A stretch of DNA of 64,000 bases from Methylovorus menthalis (GCF_020523625.1 NZ_JAJAQH010000003.1:283281-347280); one strand, 5' to 3'. Positions 18,492 through 28,513 are shown, counted from the first letter of the stretch. Numbers and translations are program-made. The notes: generated by a model not told the origin, from the letters alone.

Positions 18492-19298
18492 TTAAGCCTG
18501 GATGCGTTTATCCCGCTCAATCAAGGCATAAGCTGAGTGATTGTGAATGGACTCGAAATTCTCGGATTCCACCACGTATTTCACGATGCGTTTTTCCACA
18601 TTCAATTGGGCAGCCACATCACGCACCATGTCTTCCACAAATTTCGGATTGTCATAGGCGTGCTCGGTGACGTATTTTTCATCTGGACGCTTCAGCAGAC
18701 CAAACAGCTCGGAAGAGGCTTGTGTTTCCACGATGCGGATCAGGTCCTCCACCCAGATGAAGTCATTGATCAGCGCGGTGATGGTGACATGCGAACGCTG
18801 ATTGTGCGCGCCATAGTTTGAAATCTTCTTGGAGCATGGGCACAGGCTGGTGACCGGCACCATGACTTTGACCGTGATATCAAATTTGCCCTTGTTGATT
18901 TCACCAATGAACGTGACTTCATAATCCAGCAGGCTTTGCACGCCGGAAATCGGCGCAGCCTTGTTGATGAAGTATGGGAACGTCATCTCGACGTAGCCGG
19001 ACTCCGCTTCCAGACGCTCCACCATCGCACGCAGAATGGTCTCGAAGGATTCCACCGAAATCTCACGCTCATTCATGTTGAGTATCTCAACAAAGCGCGA
19101 CATATGGGTGCCCTTGAAGTTGTGCGGCAGATGCACATACATGTCAAACATGGCGACCGTATGCTGCACACCACCAGTTTTATCCTTGACCTTCACCGGA
19201 TGGCGTATGGATTTGATCCCCACCTTGTCGATGGCGAGATGTCGCGTATCCGGCGTATTCTGGACATCTTCAATGGCTGGTGTAACTGGCTGGTTCAT
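18492..19298 (-). CDS. folE2: GTP cyclohydrolase FolE2 (type IB)
   Basis: The first step of pterin synthesis, GTP to dihydroneopterin triphosphate, by the zinc- or iron/manganese-type enzyme. The 268-aa protein has the type IB signature [19 protein letters not shown] with Cys153 and Cys155, one of which is the metal ligand. The ATG at 19298 is preferred; a TTG four codons upstream is the only other option. No folE is seen in the window. In a methylotroph, pterin flux may feed tetrahydrofolate and possibly tetrahydromethanopterin. It is followed by a terminator. Confidence 0.93.
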   Translation of the reverse strand: MNQPVTPAIEDVQNTPDTRHLAIDKVGIKSIRHPVKVKDKTGGVQHTVAMFDMYVHLPHNFKGTHMSRFVEILNMNEREISVESFETILRAMVERLEAESGYVEMTFPYFINKAAPISGVQSLLDYEVTFIGEINKGKFDITVKVMVPVTSLCPCSKKISNYGAHNQRSHVTITALINDFIWVEDLIRIVETQASSELFGLLKRPDEKYVTEHAYDNPKFVEDMVRDVAAQLNVEKRIVKYVVESENFESIHNHSAYALIERDKRIQA

Positions 19299-19349
19299 GG
19301 GGCGTTCCAATATCGTAAAGAGGGTGCGGTGTAATACTTGAGTATACTA

Positions 19350-21191
19350 CTAGGTTAATTTTTTCTCAATTGAGGCAATGATGCCTTCCGCATTGAGACC
19401 GCATTCCGCCAGCATGGTTTCATGTACGCCATGATCGATAAAAGTATCCGGCAGCCCCAGGCTTAAGGTAGCGATGTGTGGGTTGATATCTTGCAATGCT
19501 TCCATCACCGCGGCGCCTGCGCCACCGAGCAATGTATTTTCCTCTACCGTAACCAGCAGGCTATGGCTGGCGGCGAGTTCTGCAATCAGGGCCACATCCA
19601 GCGGCTTGACGAAGCGCATGTTGACGACGGTGGCATCCAGCTTTTCCCCGGCTTGTAGCGAGGGTGTCAACATGCTGCCAAATGCCAATATGGCAACGCT
19701 CTTGCCATGGCGGCGGACTTCGCCCTTGCCAATAGGCAGGGCTTTCATGGCCTTCTCGATCACGGCACCCGGACCGCCGCCACGTGGGTAGCGCACGGCG
19801 CTTGGGCCATCATGCTGATAGGCGGTATACAGCATCTGGCGGCATTCGTTTTCATCCGATGGGGCCAGGATAAGCATATTGGGAATGCAGCGCACAAAGC
19901 TCAAATCAAAGCTGCCGGCATGGGTCGGGCCATCGGCACCTACCAGGCCAGCGCGATCAATCGCAAACACGACCGGCAGGTTTTGCAATGCAATGTCGTG
20001 AATAAGTTGATCGTAGGCGCGCTGTAAAAATGTCGAGTAAATGGCGACCACTGGCTTCATGCCATCGCAGGCCATACCCGCGGCAAAGGTGAGGGCGTGT
20101 TGCTCGGCAATGCCCACATCAAAAAAGCGCTTGGGGAATTTCTCGGCAAAGGCATTGAGGCCGGAGCCATCGCACATGGCTGGGGTGATGCCGATCAGGC
20201 GCTCGTCCTGTTCAGCCATGTCGACCAGCCAGTCACTGAATACCTGGGTGTAGGTTTTTTTGCTGCTGGTGGCAACAGAGCAGCCATTGCTTGGATCGAA
20301 TTTTCCCACACCATGGTATTTGCCGGGATTATCCTCGGCAGGCGCATAGCCATGGCCTTTTTGCGTCACGATGTGGAGGAATTGCGGCCCCTTGAGCTTG
20401 CGGATGTTTTTCAGCGTGGTGATCAGGGTTTCAATATCGTGGCCGTCAATCGGGCCGATATAGTTAAAGCCGAATTCTTCGAACAGCGTGCCTGGCGTGA
20501 CCATGCCTTTGACGTGCTCTTCTGCACGCTTGGCAAATTCCAGCATGGGCGGTACCACGCCCAGCACTTTCTCGCCCGAGCGGCGCATGGACGCGTAAAA
20601 GCGGCCGGAAAGCAGCTTGGCCAGATAGTTGTGCAGTGCGCCTACATTCGGCGAAATCGACATGTCATTGTCGTTGAGGATCACCAGCAGGTTGGCATCC
20701 ATGGCCCCTGCGTTGTTGAGCGCCTCAAAGGCCATGCCTGCGGTCATGGCCCCGTCGCCTATGATGGCGACCGCGCGGCGCTCTGAACCCTGCTGCTGGG
20801 CGGCGATCGCCATGCCCAGTGCGGCGGAGATCGAGGTGCTGGAATGTCCAGTGCCAAAGGTATCGTAAGGGCTTTCATTGCGACGCGGAAAACCAGCGAT
20901 GCCATTTGGCATGCGCAGATCGGCCATGCCATCGCGGCGTCCGGTCAGAATCTTGTGCGGATACGTCTGGTGGCCGACATCCCATACCAGCCGGTCTTCC
21001 GGCGTATTGAATACATAGTGCAGGGCGATGGTCAGCTCAACTACGCCCAGGTTGGATGAGAGGTGGCCGCCCGTGCGCGCCACGCTATCAATCACAAACG
21101 TGCGCAGTTCCTGGGCCAGCTCGGGCAGCTGCTTGCGATCAAGTAATCGTAGCTGTTCAGGCGATTGGATAGTGTCGAGTAATGGATACAT
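19350..21191 (-). CDS. dxs: 1-deoxy-D-xylulose-5-phosphate synthase
   Basis: A thiamine-diphosphate enzyme of 613 aa that joins pyruvate and glyceraldehyde-3-phosphate at the head of the MEP pathway for isoprenoids; the product also feeds thiamine and PLP. Visible marks are the N-terminal [15 protein letters not shown], the TPP motif [18 protein letters not shown] with [12 protein letters not shown], and the transketolase C-terminal half ([12 protein letters not shown]). The ATG at 21191 ([17 protein letters not shown]) fits the family; longer in-frame starts overlap ispA. It is the third gene of xseB-ispA-dxs. Confidence 0.97.
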   Translation of the reverse strand: MYPLLDTIQSPEQLRLLDRKQLPELAQELRTFVIDSVARTGGHLSSNLGVVELTIALHYVFNTPEDRLVWDVGHQTYPHKILTGRRDGMADLRMPNGIAGFPRRNESPYDTFGTGHSSTSISAALGMAIAAQQQGSERRAVAIIGDGAMTAGMAFEALNNAGAMDANLLVILNDNDMSISPNVGALHNYLAKLLSGRFYASMRRSGEKVLGVVPPMLEFAKRAEEHVKGMVTPGTLFEEFGFNYIGPIDGHDIETLITTLKNIRKLKGPQFLHIVTQKGHGYAPAEDNPGKYHGVGKFDPSNGCSVATSSKKTYTQVFSDWLVDMAEQDERLIGITPAMCDGSGLNAFAEKFPKRFFDVGIAEQHALTFAAGMACDGMKPVVAIYSTFLQRAYDQLIHDIALQNLPVVFAIDRAGLVGADGPTHAGSFDLSFVRCIPNMLILAPSDENECRQMLYTAYQHDGPSAVRYPRGGGPGAVIEKAMKALPIGKGEVRRHGKSVAILAFGSMLTPSLQAGEKLDATVVNMRFVKPLDVALIAELAASHSLLVTVEENTLLGGAGAAVMEALQDINPHIATLSLGLPDTFIDHGVHETMLAECGLNAEGIIASIEKKLT

Positions 21192-21192
21192 A

Positions 21193-22080
21193 TCAGAAGC
21201 TGCGTTGCGTAATGAATTTAGCCAGTTGCTGCAGGCGTATGGCGGAGTCCCCGTAAGAGGCCAATGGAGCCAGGGCTTCGTCGTAAAGCTCTTGCGCCAG
21301 CTGCTTTGCCCGCTCCAGCCCGAGGATGGTGACATAGGTCGGCTTGTTGCTGTCTGCGTCTTTGCCCGCAGTTTTGCCTAGCGTGGTGGTGTCGGCTTCG
21401 CTATCGAGAATATCGTCCACCACCTGGAAGGCGAGACCCATCGCCTGGGCGTAGTGGTCGACGGCTTTAATGCGGGCTGCATCAACCGTTTCAGCGCTCT
21501 CGGCGCCCAGCAGGGCGGCAGCGCGGATCAGCGCCCCGGTTTTGTGGATGTGCATCTGTTCCAGTTCGGTCTGCGTCAGGTCCAGGCCCACGCTGGCGAG
21601 ATCAATCGCCTGCCCACCGGCCATGCCGCGCGAACCGCTCGCCACTGCCAGAATGTGCACCATATGCAATTGGCGTGCTGCATCACGAAGCAGGCCCGGC
21701 TCGGTCAGCACTTTGAAGGCCAGTGTTTGCAGGGCATCGCCGACCAGCAGTGCAGTGGCATCGTCGTATTGTTTATGACAGGATGGTTTGCCGCGGCGCA
21801 GGTCGTCGTCGTCCATGCAAGGCATGTCGTCATGCACCAGGGAGTAAGCGTGTATCAGCTCTACCGCGGCGGCTGCCTGTTCGACGGCCGTGATCGGTGC
21901 CTGGCAAAATTCCCCCGCTGCGTGGGCGAGCAGGGCGCGAACTCGCTTGCCGCCGCCCAGCACTGCATAGCGCATCGCCCCATGCAGGCGCGATGGTATG
22001 ATATTTGCAGCAGGTAATATGTCGTCCAGCACCCGCTCCATGCGGGTCTGGATATCCAGCGACCATGCGTTGAAATCCAT
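21193..22080 (-). CDS. ispA: Farnesyl diphosphate synthase (geranyltranstransferase)
   Basis: A trans-prenyltransferase of 295 aa that builds farnesyl diphosphate from IPP and DMAPP. Both aspartate-rich motifs are intact: [10 protein letters not shown] (84-93) and DDILDSEAD in the second half. Bulky residues before the first motif fit a C15 product. The start ATG overlaps the xseB stop by one base (TAATG), and the stop lies one base before the dxs ATG, so the three genes are tightly coupled. Confidence 0.95.
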   Translation of the reverse strand: MDFNAWSLDIQTRMERVLDDILPAANIIPSRLHGAMRYAVLGGGKRVRALLAHAAGEFCQAPITAVEQAAAAVELIHAYSLVHDDMPCMDDDDLRRGKPSCHKQYDDATALLVGDALQTLAFKVLTEPGLLRDAARQLHMVHILAVASGSRGMAGGQAIDLASVGLDLTQTELEQMHIHKTGALIRAAALLGAESAETVDAARIKAVDHYAQAMGLAFQVVDDILDSEADTTTLGKTAGKDADSNKPTYVTILGLERAKQLAQELYDEALAPLASYGDSAIRLQQLAKFITQRSF

Positions 22081-22313
22081 TATTGTTGATCGCTAAAAGA
22101 TTTAAGTTGGTGGGTATCGTTCAATATCTGCACTTGTTGATCGACATCGGCCAAGGTCTGCTGGCAGAATTTAAGTAACTCGGCCCCGCGTTTGTAGGCG
22201 GCCAGCGAGAGCTCCAGCGGTAGCTGGTTGGTCTCCATCTGCTGTACGAGGGCTTCGAGTTCGCTCACGGCACTTTCGTAAGTGAGTGGCGCATCGGCAA
22301 TTTTTTTGCTCAT
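22080..22313 (-). CDS. xseB: Exonuclease VII small subunit
   Basis: A 77-aa helical protein with the family pattern LTYESAVSELEALVQQMETNQLPLE and a second helix rich in Leu and Lys. XseB binds XseA to form exonuclease VII, which degrades single-stranded DNA. The coupling xseB-ispA-dxs is classic in proteobacteria. It is first in the operon, 166 bases from the divergent PilZ-like gene. Confidence 0.92.
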   Translation of the reverse strand: MSKKIADAPLTYESAVSELEALVQQMETNQLPLELSLAAYKRGAELLKFCQQTLADVDQQVQILNDTHQLKSFSDQQ

Positions 22314-22392
22314 GACATTGATTGTTCTGGGGCGTGCGTCTGTAAAATGAAGGCCGCGAGGCGATAACGAGTATGCATTTCTAGCCTGAATT

Positions 22393-22410
22393 ATATAGTT
22401 TACGCTATAT
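22393..22410. promoter_or_regulatory. Perfect AT-rich dyad upstream of the PilZ-like gene
   Basis: ATATAG and CTATAT flank TTTACG in the gap between divergent xseB and the PilZ-like gene. It may be an operator or only promoter-like AT sequence; no binding protein can be named. Confidence 0.3.
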
Positions 22411-22479
22411 CTTTGTCAGGGCTAAATGCAGGGTCGGGAATAACAATACAACAGGGAGCAGCGCAGGCTGCATATAACG

Positions 22480-23883
22480 ATGATGAAGAATGCTACCTCG
22501 CTGGACGAAGAGTGGCTGGTGCGCCTGGAGTCAGCCAATCTGGCATTGTCCAAGGCCATGCCGCTGGGCGATCTTGAAGCGGTGATTTACCTGCAGCAAT
22601 CCTGCCGGCCGGATTTGCTGTCACTGACACGCTATTTCGCCATGACGCCCAAGCTCGATGTGGTGCTGGAAAACCGGATTGTCCGTACCGTTGGCGATCA
22701 TCTGCAACAGTCGCGCGTGGCATGCACCCACCATATCAAGGCCTTGATGGCACGCCAGAGCAAGCAGCAGCTCATGCAGCTGCTGCTGGAAAAGCTGCAG
22801 ATCATGGCGTTGATCGCCAAATGGTGCTACCTGCGTTATCAGCCTATCCCTGAGCGATACTGGCTGGAGCTGCATGCGGATTATCTGTTGGCCGAACGCT
22901 TGCGGCTGGATATCCCGGCGTTCCAGTCGGGCTATGTGCATATTCTGATGCTGGACAGCATCAATCTCAGCAGCATGCAGAAAGCGGAAATCGAAGCGCT
23001 GGACCGCTGGGTGTCGCAGTGGAGCGTACAAGTGGCGGTAACAGCGCATTGCGACGACCGGCCGCATGCCATGTTTGTGGACCTCGGGCAGGATGTCGGT
23101 GCCCGGCGTTTGCGCAATTTTACGCCCACCGATAACTTCCGCTGCTGGGTGATCGAGATGATCTTGCGGGATCTGGAGCAGATGCGCGAGCAGCTCTCCG
23201 CTGGCGCCACCAGCATGCCTGTGTTGCCAGGGGTTACGCCTGCCCGTGCTGCGCAGATCATCGATCTTCTTATCATGGCCTGGTCTGATCTGCGCGAACA
23301 GCGCAGGCGTGTGGAGCGTGCCGCCGTCTCCAAGCTGGCGCAAGCCGTAAACGGCCTGTTTGCCGTATGCCAGCAAATCCGGAACGAAGCCTACCGCCCG
23401 ACTTTTCTTCATCCGGATGATGTGCAGCCCCTGCCCAATTCGTGGGAGGTGCAGAACGAGAGCGTCTTTGGCTTGGGTGCCGTCGTGAATGCGGACCTGA
23501 ATCTGTGGGTCAAGCCTGGAGCTTTGCTCTCCCTGCAGTTTGCGCTGAATCCGGATATGGAAGTGCTGGCCGTGGTGCGTAGCCTGCAACAGCGGCCGGG
23601 CAGGGAGCTTTATGTAGGCCTGGAAGTGATTTCCTATACGCCAGCCTATGTGCAGTTGACGACGGAAGACCCGCCAGCCGAAGAGGAAGCCACCCCCGGC
23701 CTTTATCTGGGGCGCGATGATGACAGAAACTGGCCGCCGAGTTTGCTATTGCCTCTGCAGCCGCCAGCCGATGTTGGCGAGCTGGTGATGCATCTGGAAC
23801 ATTCTGATTACCGGGCTACGCTGGGCGATGTGCTGGAACAGCAGGCCGACTGGGTGCGGATAGCGGTCATGGTGCGCGATTAA
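22480..23883 (+). CDS. Unknown 467-aa protein with PilZ-like C-terminal domain
   Basis: I do not recognise a named family. Residues about 1-300 are predicted mostly helical, with Leu/Gln-rich amphipathic stretches and no signal peptide or membrane segment. The C-terminal part contains WEVQNESVFGLG (about 323-334), which fits the (D/N)xSxxG motif of c-di-GMP-binding PilZ domains, followed by VKPGALLSLQF and AVVRSLQQR...YVGLEVIS, the strand pattern of a PilZ barrel. The RxxxR half of the motif is not clear. The ATG at 22480 has only a weak ribosome site. It stands alone. A cytoplasmic c-di-GMP-responsive role, perhaps in pilus control, is inference. Confidence 0.6.
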   Translation: MMKNATSLDEEWLVRLESANLALSKAMPLGDLEAVIYLQQSCRPDLLSLTRYFAMTPKLDVVLENRIVRTVGDHLQQSRVACTHHIKALMARQSKQQLMQLLLEKLQIMALIAKWCYLRYQPIPERYWLELHADYLLAERLRLDIPAFQSGYVHILMLDSINLSSMQKAEIEALDRWVSQWSVQVAVTAHCDDRPHAMFVDLGQDVGARRLRNFTPTDNFRCWVIEMILRDLEQMREQLSAGATSMPVLPGVTPARAAQIIDLLIMAWSDLREQRRRVERAAVSKLAQAVNGLFAVCQQIRNEAYRPTFLHPDDVQPLPNSWEVQNESVFGLGAVVNADLNLWVKPGALLSLQFALNPDMEVLAVVRSLQQRPGRELYVGLEVISYTPAYVQLTTEDPPAEEEATPGLYLGRDDDRNWPPSLLLPLQPPADVGELVMHLEHSDYRATLGDVLEQQADWVRIAVMVRD

Positions 23884-23949
23884 ATACGCTGCGCCCGGGC
23901 ATGCTGTTGATTTTTAACGTGTATGCATCGGGCCGGAAAGCGATGAGCC

Positions 23950-24600
23950 CTAATTGAGCACGCGCTGCAAAAACTGGCGAACGTCATCAATTTCTTCGCC
24001 ACATACGCTATGCGGCATGTCATACGTGTGCCATTCCAGCGCATAGCCATTGTCTCGCAATACATCGCGCGACGTGGCCGCAGTGGAGGGCAGAATCACG
24101 CTATCGTCCGTGCCATGGGCCATGAAAATGGGCGTAGCCTGGTTAGCGGCATGTCTTTCAGTAGCCAATGCTTGCTTTATCGGTAAATAAGTCGATAGCG
24201 CGAGTACACCAGCCAATCGCTCTGGGTAGCGCAATGCTGTTTGCAGCACCATGGCGCCCCCCTGCGAAAAGCCCGCCAACACAATGCGGTCAGTCGGAAT
24301 GCCACGCGTGATTTCATCCTGAATAAGCGCTTCGATCTCGGTTTGCATGGCACGTATGCCCAATTCATCCTGCTGGCTATCCAGCCCCAAGCCAAAAATA
24401 TCGTACCAGCCGCGCATGGGGTAGCCGTTATTGAGGCTGATAGGCCGCACCGGCGCATGCGGAAAAATATAGCGCACCTGCGGCAAGCCCAGTTCCTCGG
24501 CAATCGGCACAAAATCGTGGCCATCTGCGCCCAGGCCATGCAGCCAGATAATGCTGGCCGTCGCCAGCCCTTGAGGTTCCAGGGTGATTTTTTCGAGCAT
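23950..24600 (-). CDS. Alpha/beta-hydrolase carboxylesterase (YpfH/PLPase-like)
   Basis: A 216-aa serine hydrolase of the carboxylesterase/phospholipase family. The oxyanion block IIWLHGLGADGHDF (17-30), nucleophile elbow GFSQGG (Ser112), Asp165 or Asp166 in AHGTDDSV and His197 in MPHSVC make a full triad. Relatives hydrolyse short acyl esters and sometimes thioesters such as palmitoyl- or S-formyl-type substrates; the real substrate is unknown. No signal peptide, so probably cytoplasmic. It is monocistronic. Confidence 0.88.
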   Translation of the reverse strand: MLEKITLEPQGLATASIIWLHGLGADGHDFVPIAEELGLPQVRYIFPHAPVRPISLNNGYPMRGWYDIFGLGLDSQQDELGIRAMQTEIEALIQDEITRGIPTDRIVLAGFSQGGAMVLQTALRYPERLAGVLALSTYLPIKQALATERHAANQATPIFMAHGTDDSVILPSTAATSRDVLRDNGYALEWHTYDMPHSVCGEEIDDVRQFLQRVLN

Positions 24601-24748
24601 GTATAGAGTTCCAGAGGATGTTGATAAAGGCCGGGCGCTAGGCTGGGTGGATAATACGCGCTACCATCTTGCCATGCCCGTCCGTCCGGCAGCGGGCATG
24701 CACCTATCATAACAAAAGACGGAAGCGGGGCTATATGGAGCGAGTGCC

Positions 24749-25513
24749 ATGCAGGTAAAAGTATTGGGATGTAGCGGTGGCATAGGCGGCAATCTGCGCA
24801 CTACCTCATTGCTGGTGGACGACGATATCCTGATCGACGCTGGTACCGGCGTGGGCGATCTCAGTATTGAGCAAATGGCTCGAATTGATCATGTCTTCCT
24901 CACCCATTCGCATCTGGATCATATTGCCTGTTTGCCGCTGATGCTCGATACCGTCGCTGGCCTGCGCCAAGCGCCCGTGACTATTTATGGACTGCCCGAC
25001 ACCTTGCATGCGCTTAAGACGCATATCTTCAATTGGACCATCTGGCCTGATTTCAGCGCTCTACCCAGCGAAGCCAAGCCCTTGATGTGCTATGCCGAAA
25101 TTGAGATGGGTGAAACCATCGCACTGGGTCAGCGGAGCATAACCCCGCTTGCTGCCCATCATACTGTGCCTGCTGTTGGCTACTGGCTGGATAGTGGCGT
25201 TCACAGCATGGTATTCACGGGCGATACCACCACTTGCGATGCTTTGTGGGAACAGGTTAACCGAATTGAAAACCTGAAATACCTGCTGATTGAAACGGCG
25301 TTTGGCAATGATGAGAAGGCATTGGCAGAGGCATCAAGACACCTGTGCCCATCGTTATTGTTTGAAGAGTTGAGTAAACTGCAGCGATCAGCCCATATCT
25401 ACATCACCCATCTGAAGCCGGGCGAGGGGGGCGAGATCATGTATCAGGTTGAGCAAAGCTCGAAACATGCGGCCTTGCGTGGGTTGCAGAATATGCAGTT
25501 GTTCAAGCTGTAA
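24749..25513 (+). CDS. Metallo-beta-lactamase-fold hydrolase, class II cyclic-nucleotide phosphodiesterase-like
   Basis: A 254-aa metal hydrolase. The ligand motif THSHLDH (52-58), followed by a loop to HHTVPAVGYWL, FTGDTT and LIETAFGN, is that of class II 3',5'-cyclic-nucleotide phosphodiesterases. The start VLGCSGGIGGNLRTTSLLVDDDILIDAG agrees. There is no signal peptide, so the enzyme is probably cytoplasmic and may lower cAMP. RNase Z and other MBL enzymes are less likely because the sequence order differs. It stands alone and ends at a strong terminator. Confidence 0.75.
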   Translation: MQVKVLGCSGGIGGNLRTTSLLVDDDILIDAGTGVGDLSIEQMARIDHVFLTHSHLDHIACLPLMLDTVAGLRQAPVTIYGLPDTLHALKTHIFNWTIWPDFSALPSEAKPLMCYAEIEMGETIALGQRSITPLAAHHTVPAVGYWLDSGVHSMVFTGDTTTCDALWEQVNRIENLKYLLIETAFGNDEKALAEASRHLCPSLLFEELSKLQRSAHIYITHLKPGEGGEIMYQVEQSSKHAALRGLQNMQLFKL

Positions 25514-25520
25514 ATTGACA

Positions 25521-25551
25521 AAATAAAAGCCCTTATAAAGGGCTTTTATTT
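25521..25551. terminator. Bidirectional terminator between the MBL-fold gene and pilA
   Basis: A perfect 14-base inverted repeat (AAATAAAAGCCCTT and complement) around a 3-base loop. T tracts occur on both strands, so it ends the MBL-fold gene and the facing pilA. Confidence 0.9.
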
Positions 25552-25566
25552 ATATACGACTAGGTA

Positions 25567-25998
<432 letters not shown>

Positions 25999-26020
25999 TC
26001 AGTCAATTTAGGAGAGTCTC

Positions 26021-26036
26021 TAGCAGTTTGCTGCCA
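26021..26036. repeat. Imperfect inverted repeat in the pilA upstream region
   Basis: TAGCAG-TTTG-CTGCCA lies 35-50 bases before the pilA start. It might be an operator for pilin control; the arms differ at one position and no regulator is known. Confidence 0.25.
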
Positions 26037-26111
26037 GGGGTATTGCGTCGATAAACGGGGTGTTTGTTGATCACTTCGTTTATCAGATGAATCAAGCATA
26101 ACGCAGGCAAA

Positions 26112-26141
26112 AAAAAAGCGGATGGTGACATCCGCTTTTTT
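26112..26141 (-). terminator. Terminator after the MxaD-like gene
   Basis: AAAAAAGCGGATG and its perfect complement around GTGA. On the minus strand the stem is followed by a run of T residues, so it ends the MxaD-like/beta-propeller unit before pilA. Confidence 0.87.
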
Positions 26142-26182
26142 GATTTTCAGTGACAAAAAATGTCACCGATTGCTGAGGGCAA

Positions 26183-26704
26183 TTAGTTGCCTTCGGCCAC
26201 TTTCTTCAGGTTGGCCAAGCCGGCATCGTACACGCCGGTCACAGCGTTGATGGCGGATTCGTCATCCTGGCCTGGGGGGATAGGTGGGTTCAGCTTGTAT
26301 ACGCGGTAAAAGCGGCCTACCCAGGTCACCGTGCTTTCGCCAGCGCCAGGGCCTGCCTTGACGGTGATGAAGGAGTTGTAGTCGGCAACGGGCAATACGC
26401 CTTCCACGATTTCATATTTCAGCTTCATGTCGGCATCGTCAGCGCTACGCAGTTTTTCGTAGATGGTGCCGCCGCCCTTGAGAGTCAGCAGGCGATAGGT
26501 GTCACCATCCTTGGTTTCAAGCTTGGTGCTGGCAACGGCGGGGTGCCATTTTTGCATGTTGCCGAAGTCCTTGATCAGCGCCCAGACCTTGGCTGGGTCA
26601 GCCTTGATGGTGACTGTTTTTTCAACTTTTTGTGGCGATGGGCCGTGAGCAGCGGCAGTCAGGGGCATGACGGCCAGAGCGATAAGGGCGAGTAGTTTTT
26701 TCAT
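26183..26704 (-). CDS. Exported SRPBCC-fold protein, MxaD-like
   Basis: A 173-aa protein with signal peptide (1-19, ending LTAAA) and a polyketide-cyclase/START-type fold: VEKTVTIKADPAKVWALIKDFGNMQKWHP is the typical helix-grip entry. MxaD, a periplasmic SRPBCC protein of methylotrophs, helps electron flow from methanol dehydrogenase to cytochrome cL, and size, export and partner gene fit such a role. The ATG at 26704 has GGAG upstream; a longer reading at 26764 overlaps the beta-propeller end. The link to methanol oxidation is inference; no dehydrogenase gene is in the window. Confidence 0.7.
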   Translation of the reverse strand: MKKLLALIALAVMPLTAAAHGPSPQKVEKTVTIKADPAKVWALIKDFGNMQKWHPAVASTKLETKDGDTYRLLTLKGGGTIYEKLRSADDADMKLKYEIVEGVLPVADYNSFITVKAGPGAGESTVTWVGRFYRVYKLNPPIPPGQDDESAINAVTGVYDAGLANLKKVAEGN

Positions 26705-26766
26705 GCGATTTTTCTCCGTTGATAAAAGTCTTTTTGCTAAATCCGAATCCGGGGCTGGATTCATTC

Positions 26767-27723
26767 TCAGTGCGCCGTCTCCTGAATAAACTGGCCGAAT
26801 GCCCGACTTTGCTTGTCAGTGGCAATGGTAGCAATCAGTTTATTGTTGCTGGCGTCGATCACTGAAACCGTGTTGTCGAACCAGTTGGCGACGTAAACCC
26901 GCTGGTTCGCATGATCAAAACTGATGCCTTCGGGGTAACCTCCCACCGGCACGATGCTGATGACTTTTTGCTGGCTGGCATCAATCACCGAGACATTGTC
27001 GCTTTGCGTATTGGTGACGTAGATGCGGCTACCATCCGTGCTGACCGTGACGCAGTAGGGATGTTCCCCTACCTTGATGGTGCTGACCTTGAGCGTTTGC
27101 GTATCAATCATGGAGACGCTGTTGCTGTATACATTGACGGCGTAAAGCTGTTTGCCATCCCGGCTAAGTCCCAGGCCAAAAGGATGTTCACCCACGGCAA
27201 TGCGACTGACGATCTGCATGCTTGCGGTATCAATGATGGCGACATCGTTGCTATCGCGATTGGCCACATAAAGCTGCTTGCCGTCAGGGCTGACGATAAT
27301 GCCTGCTGGGGCCTTGCCCACGCTGACCACACGCTGCTGCGTTAGGTCGGCGGTATCCAGAGCGAGCACCTTGTCTTCAAACCAGTCGGCAACGTACAGC
27401 GTTTTGCTGTCTGGCGAGAGAGCAATGCCGACCGGGGATCCATGCAAAGGCAGCTCTTGCAGTACTTGATAATGCTGGCTGTCGATCACGGTAATGGATT
27501 GGCCATCAACATTGCTGATGTATGTGCGGCCCAAGGCTGCAGAGGTGGCAACACCTACAGGGGCTTTGCCAACTTCTATGCTGGCAATGACCTGATTCGA
27601 CGCAAGATCAATCACCGAAACCGTGTTATTGCCTTGATTGCTGATATAGGCAAAGCTGCCAGCCTGGCATGACCATGCGATGCAGGTGGAGAGTGCGGCA
27701 ATGATGATAAGCAGCGATTTCAA
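26767..27723 (-). CDS. Exported YVTN-family beta-propeller protein
   Basis: A 318-aa periplasmic protein. Residues 1-21 are a signal peptide (ending WSCQA), followed by about seven YVTN/NHL-type repeats of 41-43 residues, each ending in a form of VYVAN..DNTVSVIDASNNKLI. This gives a closed seven-bladed propeller. Such proteins are common near PQQ-dependent alcohol dehydrogenases, where their job is poorly known. The start is TTG at 27723; no in-frame ATG or GTG lies nearby and there is no clear ribosome site. It is 62 bases before the MxaD-like gene, likely one transcript. Confidence 0.82.
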   Translation of the reverse strand: MKSLLIIIAALSTCIAWSCQAGSFAYISNQGNNTVSVIDLASNQVIASIEVGKAPVGVATSAALGRTYISNVDGQSITVIDSQHYQVLQELPLHGSPVGIALSPDSKTLYVADWFEDKVLALDTADLTQQRVVSVGKAPAGIIVSPDGKQLYVANRDSNDVAIIDTASMQIVSRIAVGEHPFGLGLSRDGKQLYAVNVYSNSVSMIDTQTLKVSTIKVGEHPYCVTVSTDGSRIYVTNTQSDNVSVIDASQQKVISIVPVGGYPEGISFDHANQRVYVANWFDNTVSVIDASNNKLIATIATDKQSRAFGQFIQETAH

Positions 27724-27877
27724 TGGGAAGCGGATCTGCGGATGGTTGTGATGTGAATCAAACGCTTGAAAAGCCGATATGGTTGACTACGCAGTATACG
27801 GGCCGCTTGCAAAGAGCGTCAAGCCGCGCTTGGCGGGTGATATTCCCGAATTTGGCCGGCATGCAGACGCAATCCTG

Positions 27878-27895
27878 TTGCCTCTGGTGAGGCAA
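27878..27895. other. Isolated perfect hairpin between beta-propeller gene and rppH
   Basis: TTGCCTC and GAGGCAA around TGGT. There is no T run, so it is not a classic terminator. The 241-base gap otherwise shows nothing beyond a probable divergent promoter area. Confidence 0.35.
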
Positions 27896-27964
27896 GTTGG
27901 CATGCAGCTTTCAATCGGGGCTGAAGTGTGAAAAAATTACACTAAATTATTAAGGTAGTACGTC

Positions 27965-28486
27965 ATGATAGATCGCGATGGATATCGCCCGAATGTCGGC
28001 ATCATATTATGCAATGCCCGCAATGAGGTTTTCTGGGGCAAGCGTATTCGCGAACACTCCTGGCAGTTCCCGCAGGGTGGCATCAAGCACGGCGAAACGC
28101 CAGAGCAGGCCATGTACCGTGAACTTATGGAAGAGGTTGGCCTGCGCCCTGAGCATGTCAAAATTCTTGGCCGCACTCGTGACTGGTTGCGGTATGAAGT
28201 CCCCACCAACTGGATCAAGCGGGAATGGCGCGGCAGCTATCGCGGCCAGAAGCAGATATGGTTTTTGCTGCGTATGGTAGGCCGCGATTCGGATGTTTCG
28301 CTGCGTGCCAGCACGCATCCTGAGTTTGATGCTTGGCGCTGGAGCGAGTACTGGGTGCCCATGGATAGCGTGATTGAGTTCAAGCGTGAGGTTTATCGCC
28401 TGGCGCTCAATGAGCTTGCTGCGCATCTTAGTGGAGATCCCCGCAAAAAGCCGCGTAGCCACGGCAGCTCGATTATTGCTTCTTGA
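27965..28486 (+). CDS. rppH: RNA pyrophosphohydrolase RppH
   Basis: A Nudix hydrolase of 173 aa that removes pyrophosphate from the 5' end of mRNA and so starts decay. The opening [17 protein letters not shown] and the Nudix box [23 protein letters not shown] (shown partly; residues 38-60) with its glutamates are diagnostic for RppH. Length is that of betaproteobacterial members. RNase G, which prefers monophosphorylated 5' ends, is also in this window. An AGGTAG ribosome site precedes the ATG. Confidence 0.94.
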   Translation: MIDRDGYRPNVGIILCNARNEVFWGKRIREHSWQFPQGGIKHGETPEQAMYRELMEEVGLRPEHVKILGRTRDWLRYEVPTNWIKREWRGSYRGQKQIWFLLRMVGRDSDVSLRASTHPEFDAWRWSEYWVPMDSVIEFKREVYRLALNELAAHLSGDPRKKPRSHGSSIIAS

Positions 28487-28513
28487 GTAAAGCCTGCCGG
28501 GGGCTGGCGCCTG

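Noticed and set aside
26021..26036. Sigma54 promoter for pilA
   Set aside because: On the minus strand TGGCAGCAAACTGCT looks like a -24/-12 element, but the GG-to-GC distance is one base short of the strict spacing and the second half is imperfect.
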